64,000 nt of DNA, from the NCBI RefSeq assembly GCF_023078275.1, contig NC_062982.1, positions 9,002,501 to 9,066,500 on the forward strand, read 5' to 3'. Shown piece after piece: positions 1 through 10,391 of the stretch. Made by a program: the position numbers and the translations under genes. Origin of the DNA: Leguminivora glycinivorella. Lineage: Eukaryota; Arthropoda; Insecta; Lepidoptera; Tortricidae. The notes beneath the pieces are model-generated. The model had not been told where the DNA came from, searched no databases, and worked only from the letters and a program-made list of their open reading frames with translations. Positions within the stretch are counted from its first letter, which is position 1, and each line of letters begins with the position of its first letter.

Positions 1-975
1 TCCAAGTAAAAACAAACAGAGAAATAATAGCAGAACAACTTCACTCACCAGTATAACACACGAAAGCCAGAGACACTGTTAGTCTTGCGGATATTTTAAG
101 AATGAATCGCGTCGGCTCGCTCCGACCCTTTTATAGATTTTATCTCCGACTTCCGACTTCCGACATCCGACTTCCGACTTCTGACATTCGACTTCCGACT
201 TCTGACATCCGACTTCCGACTTCTGACATTCGACTTCCGACTTCTGACTTCTGACATCCGACTTCCGACTTCTGACATTCGACTTCCGACTTCTGACATT
301 CGACTTCCGACTTCTGACATCCGACTTCCGACAAGATGGCTACTCAATCGTGTGCTTTGTTTACTAAGTCTTATGCCCTATGCATTAGAGTTCACGATTA
401 ACACACGGATGTTTGCTTATCAACACGTGCCGAGTACACGTGTTTTAGAGAGAGACAGAGCTATTGATATTGATACCTATGTAGTCCAATAGTGGAGCGA
501 TTCGCAAATATTTTTACGTAAATATTATTTTGTGGAACATTCTTATTTATTTTGTAAGTAATTTCGCAATGAAATATTTTATCTGTTACTAAATGTTACA
601 TTGAATGATATATTCAGGAAGCATAATAACCAATATTAGTCATTATTATTTCTTTGACTCGTAATTGGAACCAAGACATAATATCGGAACGCTATGCAGT
701 TGACAACTGTCAGTGTCAGTATTTCGTCCATGTGAACGTAGTTTGTTGATAAATACGTTTTTCCAACCTGTTTTACATTTAATAATAGTGAATTTTATCA
801 GTGATGACGTAACTAAACATGTGATTAACCATCAAAGATATTATTTGTTAAAATATTCAATGAAATCCCGAAGGAAATATGCACCAAAAAGTTGGTCAAG
901 GAAAAGTTGATTCGCCGTAAGTTTTATATGTAATAACGAGTCCATTTCCTCGTCATAGACGCTTGTTCTGTTACA
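1..975 (-). repeat. 3' LTR (partial, cut by window edge) of a minus-strand LTR retrotransposon
   Basis: Bases 1-975 repeat 7418-8391 almost perfectly: I see a few substitutions near 645-655 and a one-base difference in an A run near 888. Homology stops exactly after TGTTACA at 975, where the internal sequence begins. The matching LTR on the right starts at 5311, so about 2.1 kb of this LTR lies left of the window. On the minus strand it opens with TGTAACAGAACA. It carries the same TATA box (128-135) and minisatellite (about 146-333) as its partner. The short reading frames at 96-347 are the minisatellite and not genes. Confidence 0.8.
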
Positions 976-993
976 ACTCGCCCCCGATTGGAT
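976..993 (-). promoter_or_regulatory. Polypurine tract next to the 3' LTR
   Basis: On the minus strand the 18 bases before the LTR read CCAATCGGGGGCGAGT, a G-rich purine run directly before TGTAAC. This is the usual place for priming plus-strand DNA synthesis in LTR elements. Called from position and composition only. Confidence 0.5.
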
Positions 994-2779
994 TTCTTTT
1001 ATAAAATACAAAGTGGTTTGTAAAAAAATCCAATCTCACTTAGCAAAAGAAGCAATAAAATTGAATAAAAGAATAAAAGAAAAATATTTCTAGATCAGTC
1101 GGAAATATCCCCCATTTCTAATCGTGTGGTGTGTTTTCCAATACTATGCAACTGCTAGTGACTCAGTTTTGAAATCAGCTCATCAGAATCTCGACAATGA
1201 ACCATGATAACCCCTTTCTCAGAGTCCACGCATCGCCAGGGATATCAGGTTGTGAATCTGATAGGTCCTACTAACCCGTTCTTGCTAGCTCGTTCCCCGG
1301 TCGCGGCGAATATTCATTCCATCCACACTGTTGGACCGGAATAATTATCGTAATAATTTCAACGAGTTCACAATAACTTCCCACGCAATTACGAAGAAAC
1401 CTTTAGAGCTCTCATTATAAGTCCAGAGCCTTCAATCTCCATTGTCGGAACTCAAACCAATTTTTCTACCTAATCACTCCAGCCACATGTTTTGGCGCAT
1501 GTCTCATACTTGAATAAAATATACTGACTTAAGATTTGTTTGGATGTGTTTTTTTTTTTTTTTATAAAACAAACCTTAAATGACATAAGCATGTACCTCA
1601 ACTTGGTACCACATCCTTGATCAAATAAAGAAATGATTTGATGATACTAAACTTCACATCTTTGAACACATAGCAAGGAAACAAATATTGAAAAGAGCCT
1701 CGTTCTCACTAGACGATTTTGGCCCTTTTATTTATGTCGATTGTCAAATACATCCCATTCAAGATGAGGTGTGTGGATTCAGTGTGGGTCTTATTACCTT
1801 GTAGAGTGAGTAGCCACAAAAAACTACCCTTGAAATGGGTCGAATCTAAATGGATTTTAACCTAACCAATAAGAATTTTATGACTAATGTGTTCCCAAAA
1901 TTCCCCCCCTTGTTTGTTCCCCGCAAATTCCGACCAAACTAGTTTTGACTACTTTCTAGCGCTGTCTGTCTGTATCAATCCACTCATTCCATAAAAGAAA
2001 CATTCGAGACACACTTTCATATCTTACATCCGTCATATCCAGCCATTCAATCTATCAAACATACAACTATAAGCATTCATCACCTCTAACTTATACACAT
2101 ATACACCCACTCGTTCATTCCTCCTCAATTACGCTTTCACTCGATTGTTTACAGAAAGCCAACGCTTTTAAAAGTAATCAAAATAAATAATAAAAATAGA
2201 AATAGAAACTAGATAATAATTTTAAAAGTTTACCTATCCCATTTTACCCCACACTACCCTGACTCGAAGGCAAAGAAAATTTCATTTTATTTATAAGAAG
2301 TCCTACATTCATCATTTACAAAGTATACTATTTAAAGTATTTGATTTTATAAAGTATTTACTAACCGCAAACCATTGGACAACATGTGACACCTTATCAT
2401 AATCTCATCTGCTACAAAATTGTATGACGATCAAGCATACCAACTTAAGAACAATGACAGTTTGAGTAATGTCGCCAATAGAAAACCTTTTGGCGGAGAT
2501 ATATGTTATCTGTGGTTAAATTATTTTCTCTAATCTATCTCATGTTTACCGCTAAACCGCTTTGTCCGCGAAAAAATGACAGATCTATTTATGTATGGAC
2601 CATTTTAGCGCTATACTGCCTACAACATGAATCTGTAATAACTTAAAACAAATGTTTTCCATTTAATATTTCAAATGTGGTCCGAAGAATAAACTTTCAG
2701 ATCAATGTAAAATATGTTTGTGTCACTAAGTGAGTTTTAATTTTTATAACCTATAAATTCGTTAGGAAATCAGGCGAAA

Positions 2780-2889
2780 ACGCGTTATTTTAATTCATTG
2801 CAATAAGTGTTCGGTGTACAGTAGACCTAGTGAAATCTAGCCTAGTGCAACGGATGTAAATAAACTGGATACTTAGCTTTCCAGCAAAG
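2780..2889 (+). other. Candidate non-coding first exon inside the LTR element (plus strand)
   Basis: A stretch ending in CAGCAAAG is followed by a consensus splice donor (GTAAGC) at 2890. It has no long reading frame. It is the first of three exon-like blocks on the plus strand, antisense to the retrotransposon. The start is arbitrary, and the block could be chance. Confidence 0.25.
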
Positions 2890-3227
2890 GTAAGCATTTA
2901 TTTTTACACTTTAATGTAATCAAACAAGTCGTTGTTTTCGAAAACTTGCAAAACATATCTGTGATCTCTAACGAATAAGTTGAAATAGGCTTTCTTTATC
3001 GCAAAATGTTTGTTATTTCTTTTCTGAAAATTTTTGAGTATGCTTTGTGTTTTCTGACAAATTATTTCTCATGGGCGTGTCTTAGTTCCAAAAATTAAGC
3101 GACGCGCCCCCGTGAATAGATAAGTGAAATAATATTGTTCCTATTTGGCAGAACCCCACTCTAAAACTAAACCCTTTTCTTACGCTATCCACATGAACAT
3201 TTCTAATGTCTGACTATTTCCCCTCAG

Positions 3228-3311
3228 TCTCGCTGATCTGCACTACCAGCTCGTTCAACGTTACTGAACAACAAAGTAATCCGACAATCAGACTGGACCC
3301 GGTCACGTTAG
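3228..3311 (+). other. Candidate internal exon inside the LTR element (plus strand)
   Basis: An acceptor with a pyrimidine tract (CTATTTCCCCTCAG) ends at 3227, and a consensus donor GTAAGT begins at 3312. The 84-nt block is open in one frame (entering with two leftover bases), giving SLICTTSSFNVTEQQ and a few more residues, which I do not recognise. Joined to the block at 4981 it would stop after about ten further codons. Confidence 0.3.
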
Positions 3312-4980
3312 GTAAGTTTACATACCTACTGCGTACCACATACATACTATTTCTGAACCTCAGTAAAATATGGTTTTATAATGATGATAGTGCTTATTAT
3401 CTATGCCTACTTAACAGGAATATTACAAATTTCAATCAATTTTCATGAAATTAATTAAGCAATTGTGACAATGATCAAGCAGTGGTGGAGTTAAGGTATG
3501 GCAAGGTACGACCTCCCAGATGCTGGTAATGCTAATATTTCGTAGGATATGTTTGACATGGTTGTAATGAAGTACAGTATGTTGGCATACTCCTGACTTG
3601 TGAAATATTGTATAAAAGCTGTGTACACAATCTACCGAACATAATGATTGTATGGTTTTACACTTACTATTTTAGACTAGCCTACAGCTTATCATGTAAG
3701 ATAACGAACTCATGTCATATGAAGCTATTGAAAATCTTGTTTATACATACATACTTATTTGTATTACTACAGTAAAAATGTATACCTATAGAAGGTTGAA
3801 ATTCGTACAGTGCATTTAATTTATTGAAATAATTGGCAGATATAGGCTACGGTGACCTCTCACCATCAAGAGGGACGTATGCCTGTTTACCAATGATGTA
3901 GTATGAAAATGTATGACAACTTATAAGCTAATGAACTTAAATTAGTCCTAATATGACTAATACGTATAACCTAACAGACAGACATTTGTTCTCATAGTGA
4001 AAATATTCAGTATAAAGACTTTGTCAATTTATTGTATGATGTATGAAATCCTGTGAGACAATACGTAGATTATAGCGTTACAACTGAAATGCAAATAAAC
4101 CATCCATCGAAGAATGTACTTGTCATAGTACCACATGCGTGTAGCTATTCAGTATTCATAGAAAAATGGCGGGACGCCCCATATAATATTGTACTTCAGC
4201 GCGACAATGAATAATCGCGCCCCCATAGCCATTAGACTAGAGCCTATCTTCTTGTATTACTAGGTCTTAAATCTAGGGCTTAGGTATCCTGGATTATTTT
4301 AGGAAAATAATCTTACATCTAGACTATGTTAGCGACCTACTTACTGGCCTAACTAGTAGTTATCCTGCCTATGAATGAAGTTCTGTATAACAGACGCCTT
4401 CTAGGAACATACATAACATCAGAGTGTTCACGAACTATATAAGACAGCATCGAAGCTATCCGATCTCCGGTGTGAAGTGCAAACGTGATGTGAGATTTCA
4501 AAATAGCCCTGAAGATGGCAGAACCTGCTAAGAAAATGTACTGGGCATATAGAGAACTATTTGTTTTAACATGAAATTCTATTACTATTGTACATTGTGT
4601 ACACACTTATGTTTCCAATTCCGGTCACGAGGTGGCAAACTCTTCTAAAGTGCTACAGCTCCGCGCTTCCTATTATTTTAGATACATGGGTATTTTCTAT
4701 ATAAGTACCTAGTATTTCCAGTACTTGCCCTGCCTATACAACAGCCATAAAACATACATTAAGACACAGAATAAATAATAGTACTACGCACAGGCGCAAA
4801 GGAACGTCAAGATGTGCCAATGCCAACAATTGCTACGTAGCAATGCAACCCGAATGGTGCTAAAATTGCCTAATCGGGACAATATTTAGTTCAACCACTG
4901 CGATTATGAGCTAATTTCCTAGAAATAGATTTTGTCTAAGTTTACTACGCAACTTTAATTTTATTATTTTATTTTTACAG

Positions 4981-5131
4981 ATACCAGAGGAAGACGAAAA
5001 TATAATTGATTCTGTACTGATGCATAACTTCGCTCGGAACGCGGCAAGAATTAACAATGGAAGAAAATACTACAGACTTGTTTATTAACGATAAAGTTAT
5101 TTTAGTTTTTATGAAATAGCGATTGAATAAA
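4981..5131 (+). other. Candidate terminal exon with poly(A) signal inside the LTR element (plus strand)
   Basis: A strong pyrimidine tract and AG end at 4980. The following frame (ATA CCA GAG GAA GAC) stays open for 35 codons and stops at 5086-5088. An AATAAA signal follows at 5126-5131. The peptide contains LMHNFARNAARINNGRKYYR, which I cannot assign to a family. The arrangement looks like the last exon of a captured gene or of an antisense transcript. Its open frame needs phase 0, which the 3228-3311 block does not supply, so the three blocks may not form one coding transcript. Confidence 0.35.
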
Positions 5132-5262
5132 AATATTAGGTATATGAGTTTTATTTAGAGATGAAATAAGTCAAGAAATACAGCACACCCACTCGTTTTC
5201 ACAACAACAAATGTAGCCTGGTAAGGCTAATTCCTATTATTTATTTATAAACCTTGGTATCC

Positions 5263-5288
5263 AAGATGTGTTCTACAGAGCACATCTT
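5263..5288 (-). repeat. Perfect 8-bp stem hairpin beside the primer-binding site
   Basis: AAGATGTG at 5263-5270 pairs with CACATCTT at 5281-5288 around a 10-nt loop. It sits directly downstream of the primer-binding site in the element's RNA sense. Confidence 0.45.
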
Positions 5289-5290
5289 AG

Positions 5291-5310
5291 ATCCTGGTCA
5301 CGGCACCAAA
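5291..5310 (-). promoter_or_regulatory. Primer-binding site, tRNA-His type
   Basis: Two bases inside the right LTR the minus strand reads TGGTGCCGTGACCAGGAT. This is complementary to the 3' end of a tRNA finishing in CACGGCA-CCA. From memory of tRNA sequences this fits insect tRNA-His (acceptor GCCGTGA/TCACGGC). It defines the 5' end of the internal region and the minus-strand orientation of the element. Confidence 0.65.
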
Positions 5311-7544
5311 TGTAACTAAACCTCCGCTCACCTTACTTATTTACTTACTTACTTGACTAATCAACAGTATAGTTAACCCCCTTTAAATATACCCCTTAAA
5401 TTTGGCCTTGTGATCGTCTAGCGTGAATAAGTAGAACCCTTCGATGTGAACCGCGATAACCTAGATCCTTTAATGAGTATCAGCTGTATTTTTGACTAAT
5501 TTTTAAAATTTTATTTATTTATATTTTAAAGAAGAATAAAGGTTATTGTAGCATAATAATATAGTGTTATAGAAGAGTATTTTATCAGATTTAGGCCTAG
5601 AAAGTTATATGTGAGAAAATTAATGACGTAATGAAGAAATTTTTAGAATAAAAGTTAGTGAGTGAAACATACATGAAATAAATATTAAAAAATATTTTGT
5701 TAATCAACCGCTACGCTCTATTAGTGATCCTGGCTTGGGTACGAACTTGCGTTGCGGAATAGGATCCTTAATCTCAATCAAACTGCTTTATTGAGAGTCC
5801 TATGCCAAGCCAGAAGGGCTATCTATCTACTAACTAACCCCCCCTTTTATTTTGTTTCTTTTCCCCTAGCTAAACCCCCCTTTTCCCCAATACTGCTAAT
5901 AGACCATAACTTCTCGATCTTTCTAATGTTTTATCGAAACACCGAGCAGTTGCTAACTTTTATAAGAACTAAGTCTACTAACTTTTCTAAGCTTTTGACT
6001 TTCCATCAGTGGACGGCGCTCGCATGCCACTGGGCCCTATAACAAACCTATGCTTTTTATTCCAAAGAATAGTTTGTTTCCCTAACCATCTTGATAGAAT
6101 TTACCTTTAAAACCAGTTAGCAACACTAAGTGTCCCGCAGCCACACCGAAAGATCAGAAATTGCTACCACAATTATTAATTTCACTCAGATAAATTAAGT
6201 AATAAGAGATTTTATAAATTACCAGTTCTACCACTTATTTTAAGATAGTAAACACCACATTTAAAGTCCATTTAAACCATATAAATAGTAGTAGTTAAAT
6301 TATTTCTCCACAATACACGTTGACCAATTATAATTTAAGACCAATCATAAAAGAACTCTACTTTCATAGAAATAGTGTGTGACTTTACCCTAGTCCTATC
6401 GTTTTCCCTACTCTAGCATATCTGAAACACAGACCATCACTTACCATAGATCTTGTGTTCAAAATATGCACAAGTGTATCCCTACCATAAGCTGTACAGT
6501 TCAGCCAGCGAAGCTGAGATAGGCAACCTATAGGCTTGAGTTATGATCCCCCCCTCTGCTTTTGCCCGCGGGCTAGGGTAGCAGAGAGTAGATCGCCCTA
6601 TCCGTGTATATATCCAGTATTCTAGGACACACCAGTACCAGCCACATGAGAGACCCAGCTGCGATCAACTTTACTTAGATGTGGATCGATCACAACCGAA
6701 ATCCCCAGCGACCAACGCCAGCATGGACCAGAGCACCGAGTAAATAAATATAAATATATATAGGACCCCAGCCTCAAATACTGCCGACTTCAGTGAGCAA
6801 GGATTACTCCTAATGTCTTTCGTCAATCGTGAAAGTCCTCACTTCCATCTAACAGTTGGACTCTTTGAGACCGGTGAGAAAGTACGCCTTTTGTAAGTAA
6901 ATAAAGACGCCCAAGCCCTCCACTTGGAACAAAAAGACTCCTAAACGCCTTATGTTTAACAGCCGCAAGGTATAAAGCGCTTAGCCGGACAACAGTCTGT
7001 CACAAACAATGATCTGGCTTATAACTTTCACAAAATAACCCCATAGAAAATTACTAAATTCAATTTTACTGACCAACTAAACAAACGAATGAGGTTTCCT
7101 TTACGTGCTATAATCTAAGCTTAGTTTTGCAAGAATTTCTCCCTACAAAACCAAACACAGACTTATCTCCAAGCACCAGCCATACATCGACCCAGTCTTT
7201 GTATTGCTTGACGGCACTCATGAAACAAAGCACAGAAAACTTCACTATACACATCAATTTAAATGTAACACTACACTATAAATAGAACACTAAATTATCC
7301 CCACAACTGACAGTAAAGCAATTCCACCATAGGTCTAAGTTCAACTGTACGACGATATTGTCCCCGCACAACCAAACAGAGACACAATTTCAAAGTTTAC
7401 AATCACTTAGAATAATTTCCAAGTAAAAACAAACAGAGAAATAATAGCAGAACAACTTCACTCACCAGTATAACACACGAAAGCCAGAGACACTGTTAGT
7501 CTTGCGGATATTTTAAGAATGAATCGCGTCGGCTCGCTCCGACC

Positions 7545-7552
7545 CTTTTATA
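7545..7552 (-). promoter_or_regulatory. TATA box of the LTR promoter
   Basis: The minus strand reads CTATAAAAGGGTCGGAG. TATAAAAG lies directly downstream of the heptamer minisatellite. The same motif is at 128-135 in the other LTR. Confidence 0.55.
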
Positions 7553-7562
7553 GATTTTATCT

Positions 7563-7751
7563 CCGACTTCCGACTTCCGACATCCGACTTCCGACTTCTG
7601 ACATTCGACTTCCGACTTCTGACATCCGACTTCCGACTTCTGACATTCGACTTCCGACTTCTGACTTCTGACATCCGACTTCCGACTTCTGACATTCGAC
7701 TTCCGACTTCTGACATTCGACTTCCGACTTCTGACATCCGACTTCCGACAA
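7563..7751 (-). repeat. Heptamer-based minisatellite in U3 of the LTR
   Basis: About 190 bp built of GTCGGAA, GTCAGAA, GTCGGAT and GTCGAAT variants on the minus strand, immediately upstream of the TATA box. The other LTR has the identical array at about 146-334. Several frames stay open because the repeat lacks stops; these are not genes. The position suggests promoter enhancer repeats (inference). Confidence 0.75.
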
Positions 7752-8770
7752 GATGGCTACTCAATCGTGTGCTTTGTTTACTAAGTCTTATGCCCTATGC
7801 ATTAGAGTTCACGATTAACACACGGATGTTTGCTTATCAACACGTGCCGAGTACACGTGTTTTAGAGAGAGACAGAGCTATTGATATTGATACCTATGTA
7901 GTCCAATAGTGGAGCGATTCGCAAATATTTTTACGTAAATATTATTTTGTGGAACATTCTTATTTATTTTGTAAGTAATTTCGCAATGAAATATTTTATC
8001 TGTTACTAAATGTTACATTGAATGATATATTCAGGAAGCATAATAACCAATATTAGTCATTATTACCTCTCTGACTCGTAATTGGAACCAAGACATAATA
8101 TCGGAACGCTATGCAGTTGACAACTGTCAGTGTCAGTATTTCGTCCATGTGAACGTAGTTTGTTGATAAATACGTTTTTCCAACCTGTTTTACATTTAAT
8201 AATAGTGAATTTTATCAGTGATGACGTAACTAAACATGTGATTAACCATCAAAGATATTATTTGTTAAAATATTCAATGAAATCCCGAAGGAAATATGCA
8301 CCAAAAGTTGGTCAAGGAAAAGTTGATTCGCCGTAAGTTTTATATGTAATAACGAGTCCATTTCCTCGTCATAGACGCTTGTTCTGTTACATAATGTAGA
8401 GTTCAAGTTATTATTATTTTAAAACACATTTAAATCTGAAAAATATAAAGTACATCTTTGATAAAAATTTAAACAATTTCAACTTTTTATAACTCATAAC
8501 CTTTAATTATGGTTAACCCGTGTAAACAAATATTAACAAACCTATGTGTGCAAAATTAATTATTCAGAATATCAATGTAAATTGCGGAAATAGCTGTGTA
8601 ACAGTAATGAATACTTAATCAAATGTAGTAATGGCGCATTGCATTAATGTAAAATGTAATTAAAATAGGTAAGTAATGTAAGAAATATAATAAGGGAAGT
8701 CGCATAAGTCGCTTATAAATTCATTGTTCGAGACAGTGTAGCAAAGTGATAATGATTGAAAAAAAAATAT

Positions 8771-8835
8771 TGGGGGACACCTTACACAGATAAACCTAGC
8801 CCCAAACTAAGCAAAGCTTGTACTATTGAGAAAAT
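8771..8835 (-). mobile_element. SINE 3'-end fragment
   Basis: The stretch GGGGGACACCTTACACAG...GCAAAGCTTGTACTATTG matches the same part of the longer SINE at 22921-23150 (same orientation). Only the 3' portion is left. It lies in the gene-free flank 8392-10379. Confidence 0.5.
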
Positions 8836-9061
8836 TAATTTAGGATTATATTATTTTTGGCCTTTTGAACCCCTAAAACCCGGCTTTCTACCCTTTTGAA
8901 TGTAACTGTTTCAAAATTTAGTACTAAACATATTTGGCCGACTTACCATGATCCTTATATGGTTTCCCTGCCGGCGTAGCCGAAAAACAATCGTTGACGC
9001 TAGTCAATCGAAACACAGTCGAAGTTTTCCACTTTGGTTTAGAGTATATCTCTTAATTCAG

Positions 9062-9082
9062 TATGCCGCTGGGCAAAGGCCT
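9062..9082 (-). mobile_element. Tiny RTE-type 3'-end remnant
   Basis: CGCTGGGCAAAGGCCTCC is the reverse complement of the conserved end of the RTE-like retroelement that also occurs near 48800 (encoding the EAFAQQWD region). Only about 20 bp remain. Confidence 0.4.
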
Positions 9083-9101
9083 CCACTCTTCTCCACTTCG
9101 G

Positions 9102-9332
9102 CACAGTATAAGAAAGAGTACTATCGTACAGTAAGGCCACTCCCGCTCCCCGCTGAAAGTGCCGCCCACCCCCTCTCGGTTACCTCACAGTTACCACTTG
9201 TCAAAAACGCGACCAGTCGACCTGTCATATTTCACTCATACAAGCATGGTACGTGTTCACCTACACGAGCTTAGACTGTGTGCTAGAAACGCGCTTCTTT
9301 CATATATATTAAATCCCAGTGTCCGAGGTGTG
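9102..9332 (+). repeat. Dispersed repeat family A, copy 1
   Basis: About 230 bp from CACAGTATAA to CCGAGGTGTG. Copies occur at 25457-25691 (minus) and 32709-32927 (plus). Shared landmarks are GAGTACTATCGTACAGTA, GTGCCGCCCACCCCCTCTC and GTCCGAGGTGTG. The overlapping 108- and 63-codon frames are not conserved between copies and I do not call them genes. Confidence 0.7.
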
Positions 9333-9870
9333 ACTTCGGGCCCGCTGTAAGTTTGAGTTCATCCTCCCATCTTGTTCGAGGTTTCTTTCTTCTGGTTTCG
9401 ACATACGAATCAATATGTTTTTTAAGAAAAACATGTGTCAGTTGTGTTTGTAAAACAACATCGCGATATCGGACAGGATATAGATTTTATGAAGCTGAAA
9501 TTACGCGAAAATATAGATCTTGGAACACGTCTGATACACGCCAAACTTGACAAAAACTTTTGACGCAAATAAGCATAGATACTGAATGTTTATTAATAAA
9601 ACTAAACTACTTTCATAGAATATTCAAGCTTCATTTTTTATTCAACTTCAATAATTGACAATGACAATATTTATGTCAACAAACAAGATGTCCAGGAAAA
9701 CAGAAATTAGCTTAAAAAACTCTTTAAAAGCTTACATTTCAGTGCTGTATGTACATAAGATGGGATAATAGTACTTATGTAACAGTATAACAGTTACGTA
9801 TCATATCAGTGCATATTCATGATCAGTGCAGGGTTGGCTTTAGAGCAAAATACTCTACAAGCCCAGTGTT

Positions 9871-10072
9871 TAACCCCCGACGCAAAAACGACGGGGTGAC
9901 AACCACCGACCGACAAACTTATAAAAGTTTGACGTGTCTGTGGCATCGTAGCTCCCGAACGGATGAACCGATTTAGATTTAGTTTTTTTGTCTCAAAGCT
10001 GAATTAGTCGGGAGTGTTCTTAGCCATGTTTCATGAAAATCGGTGTACTATGTCGCGGTCGGGGGTTTTTCA
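9871..10072. mobile_element. Short TIR repeat with AACCCCCGAC ends
   Basis: It begins AACCCCCGACGC and ends GCGGTCGGGGGTT, giving short inverted ends about 200 bp apart. The interior (CATCGTAGCTCCCGAACGG) is familiar from Lepidoptera genomes as a high-copy repeat. No coding capacity. Confidence 0.55.
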
Positions 10073-10391
10073 AAAATGTTAATTTTGTGGTTAGGTTATT
10101 ACCTCTTGGTCAACACTAGGTGGTAGGCAAATTTTTTTCATTGGTTTCCAAAATATGAAGGAATTTTAGAGGTAGGCAAGATTTACACCAAAATGCTTTT
10201 TTACTTCAGTTCTGGCCAAGTGGCCAATATCAAACACAATTTTGAAGAACCAGTGGCGGGCCGGATACAATCCTTTCGCGGGCCGTAGGTACTTTGCCCA
10301 CCACTGGTCTACACTATATTTCCGACGTGTGTAACTTTCTCCTATATGTAAAATATAGGTATTTATTCACTTTTTTCAGGAAGCAAGCGCC

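Larger units (their letters stand above)
976..5310 (-). mobile_element. Internal region of a non-coding (LARD-like) LTR retrotransposon
   Basis: This 4.3-kb segment lies between the two LTRs. Read on the minus strand it starts with a primer-binding site next to 5310 and ends with a purine-rich stretch (GGGGGCGAG) next to 976, as expected of an LTR element. The longest minus-strand frame is only about 85 codons, and I see no gag, protease, reverse transcriptase, RNase H or integrase motif. The element therefore looks non-autonomous and would need enzymes from a relative. The near-identity of the LTRs points to recent insertion. Plus-strand exon-like blocks inside it are listed separately. Confidence 0.7.
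5311..8391 (-). repeat. 5' LTR (complete, about 3.1 kb) of the minus-strand LTR retrotransposon
   Basis: On the plus strand the LTR begins TGTAAC (5311) beside the primer site and ends GTTACA (8391), a 6-bp terminal inverted repeat with TG...CA ends. Only its last 974 bases can be compared with the other LTR, and these are nearly identical. A TATA box at 7545-7552 implies RNA starting near 7515, so R plus U5 would span over 2 kb, which is long. Apart from small frames at 5752-6042 and in the minisatellite nothing is coding. The right flank begins TAATG; the left flank is outside the window, so a target duplication cannot be checked. Confidence 0.7.

Noticed and set aside
96..347. Minus-strand reading frames rich in SRMSEVG repeats (also at 7513-7764)
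   Set aside because: They are the U3 heptamer minisatellite read as protein. Two overlapping frames are both open, and there is no gene context.
7264..8391. A shorter LTR starting TGTAACA at 7264
   Set aside because: TGTAACA there also mirrors the TGTTACA end, but no primer-binding site lies next to it. The tRNA-His-like site beside TGTAAC at 5311 gives a coherent element.
9353..9550. 65-codon plus frame upstream of the Mpv17-like gene
   Set aside because: No domain and no splice connection in frame to the exon at 10392. It follows directly on repeat sequence.
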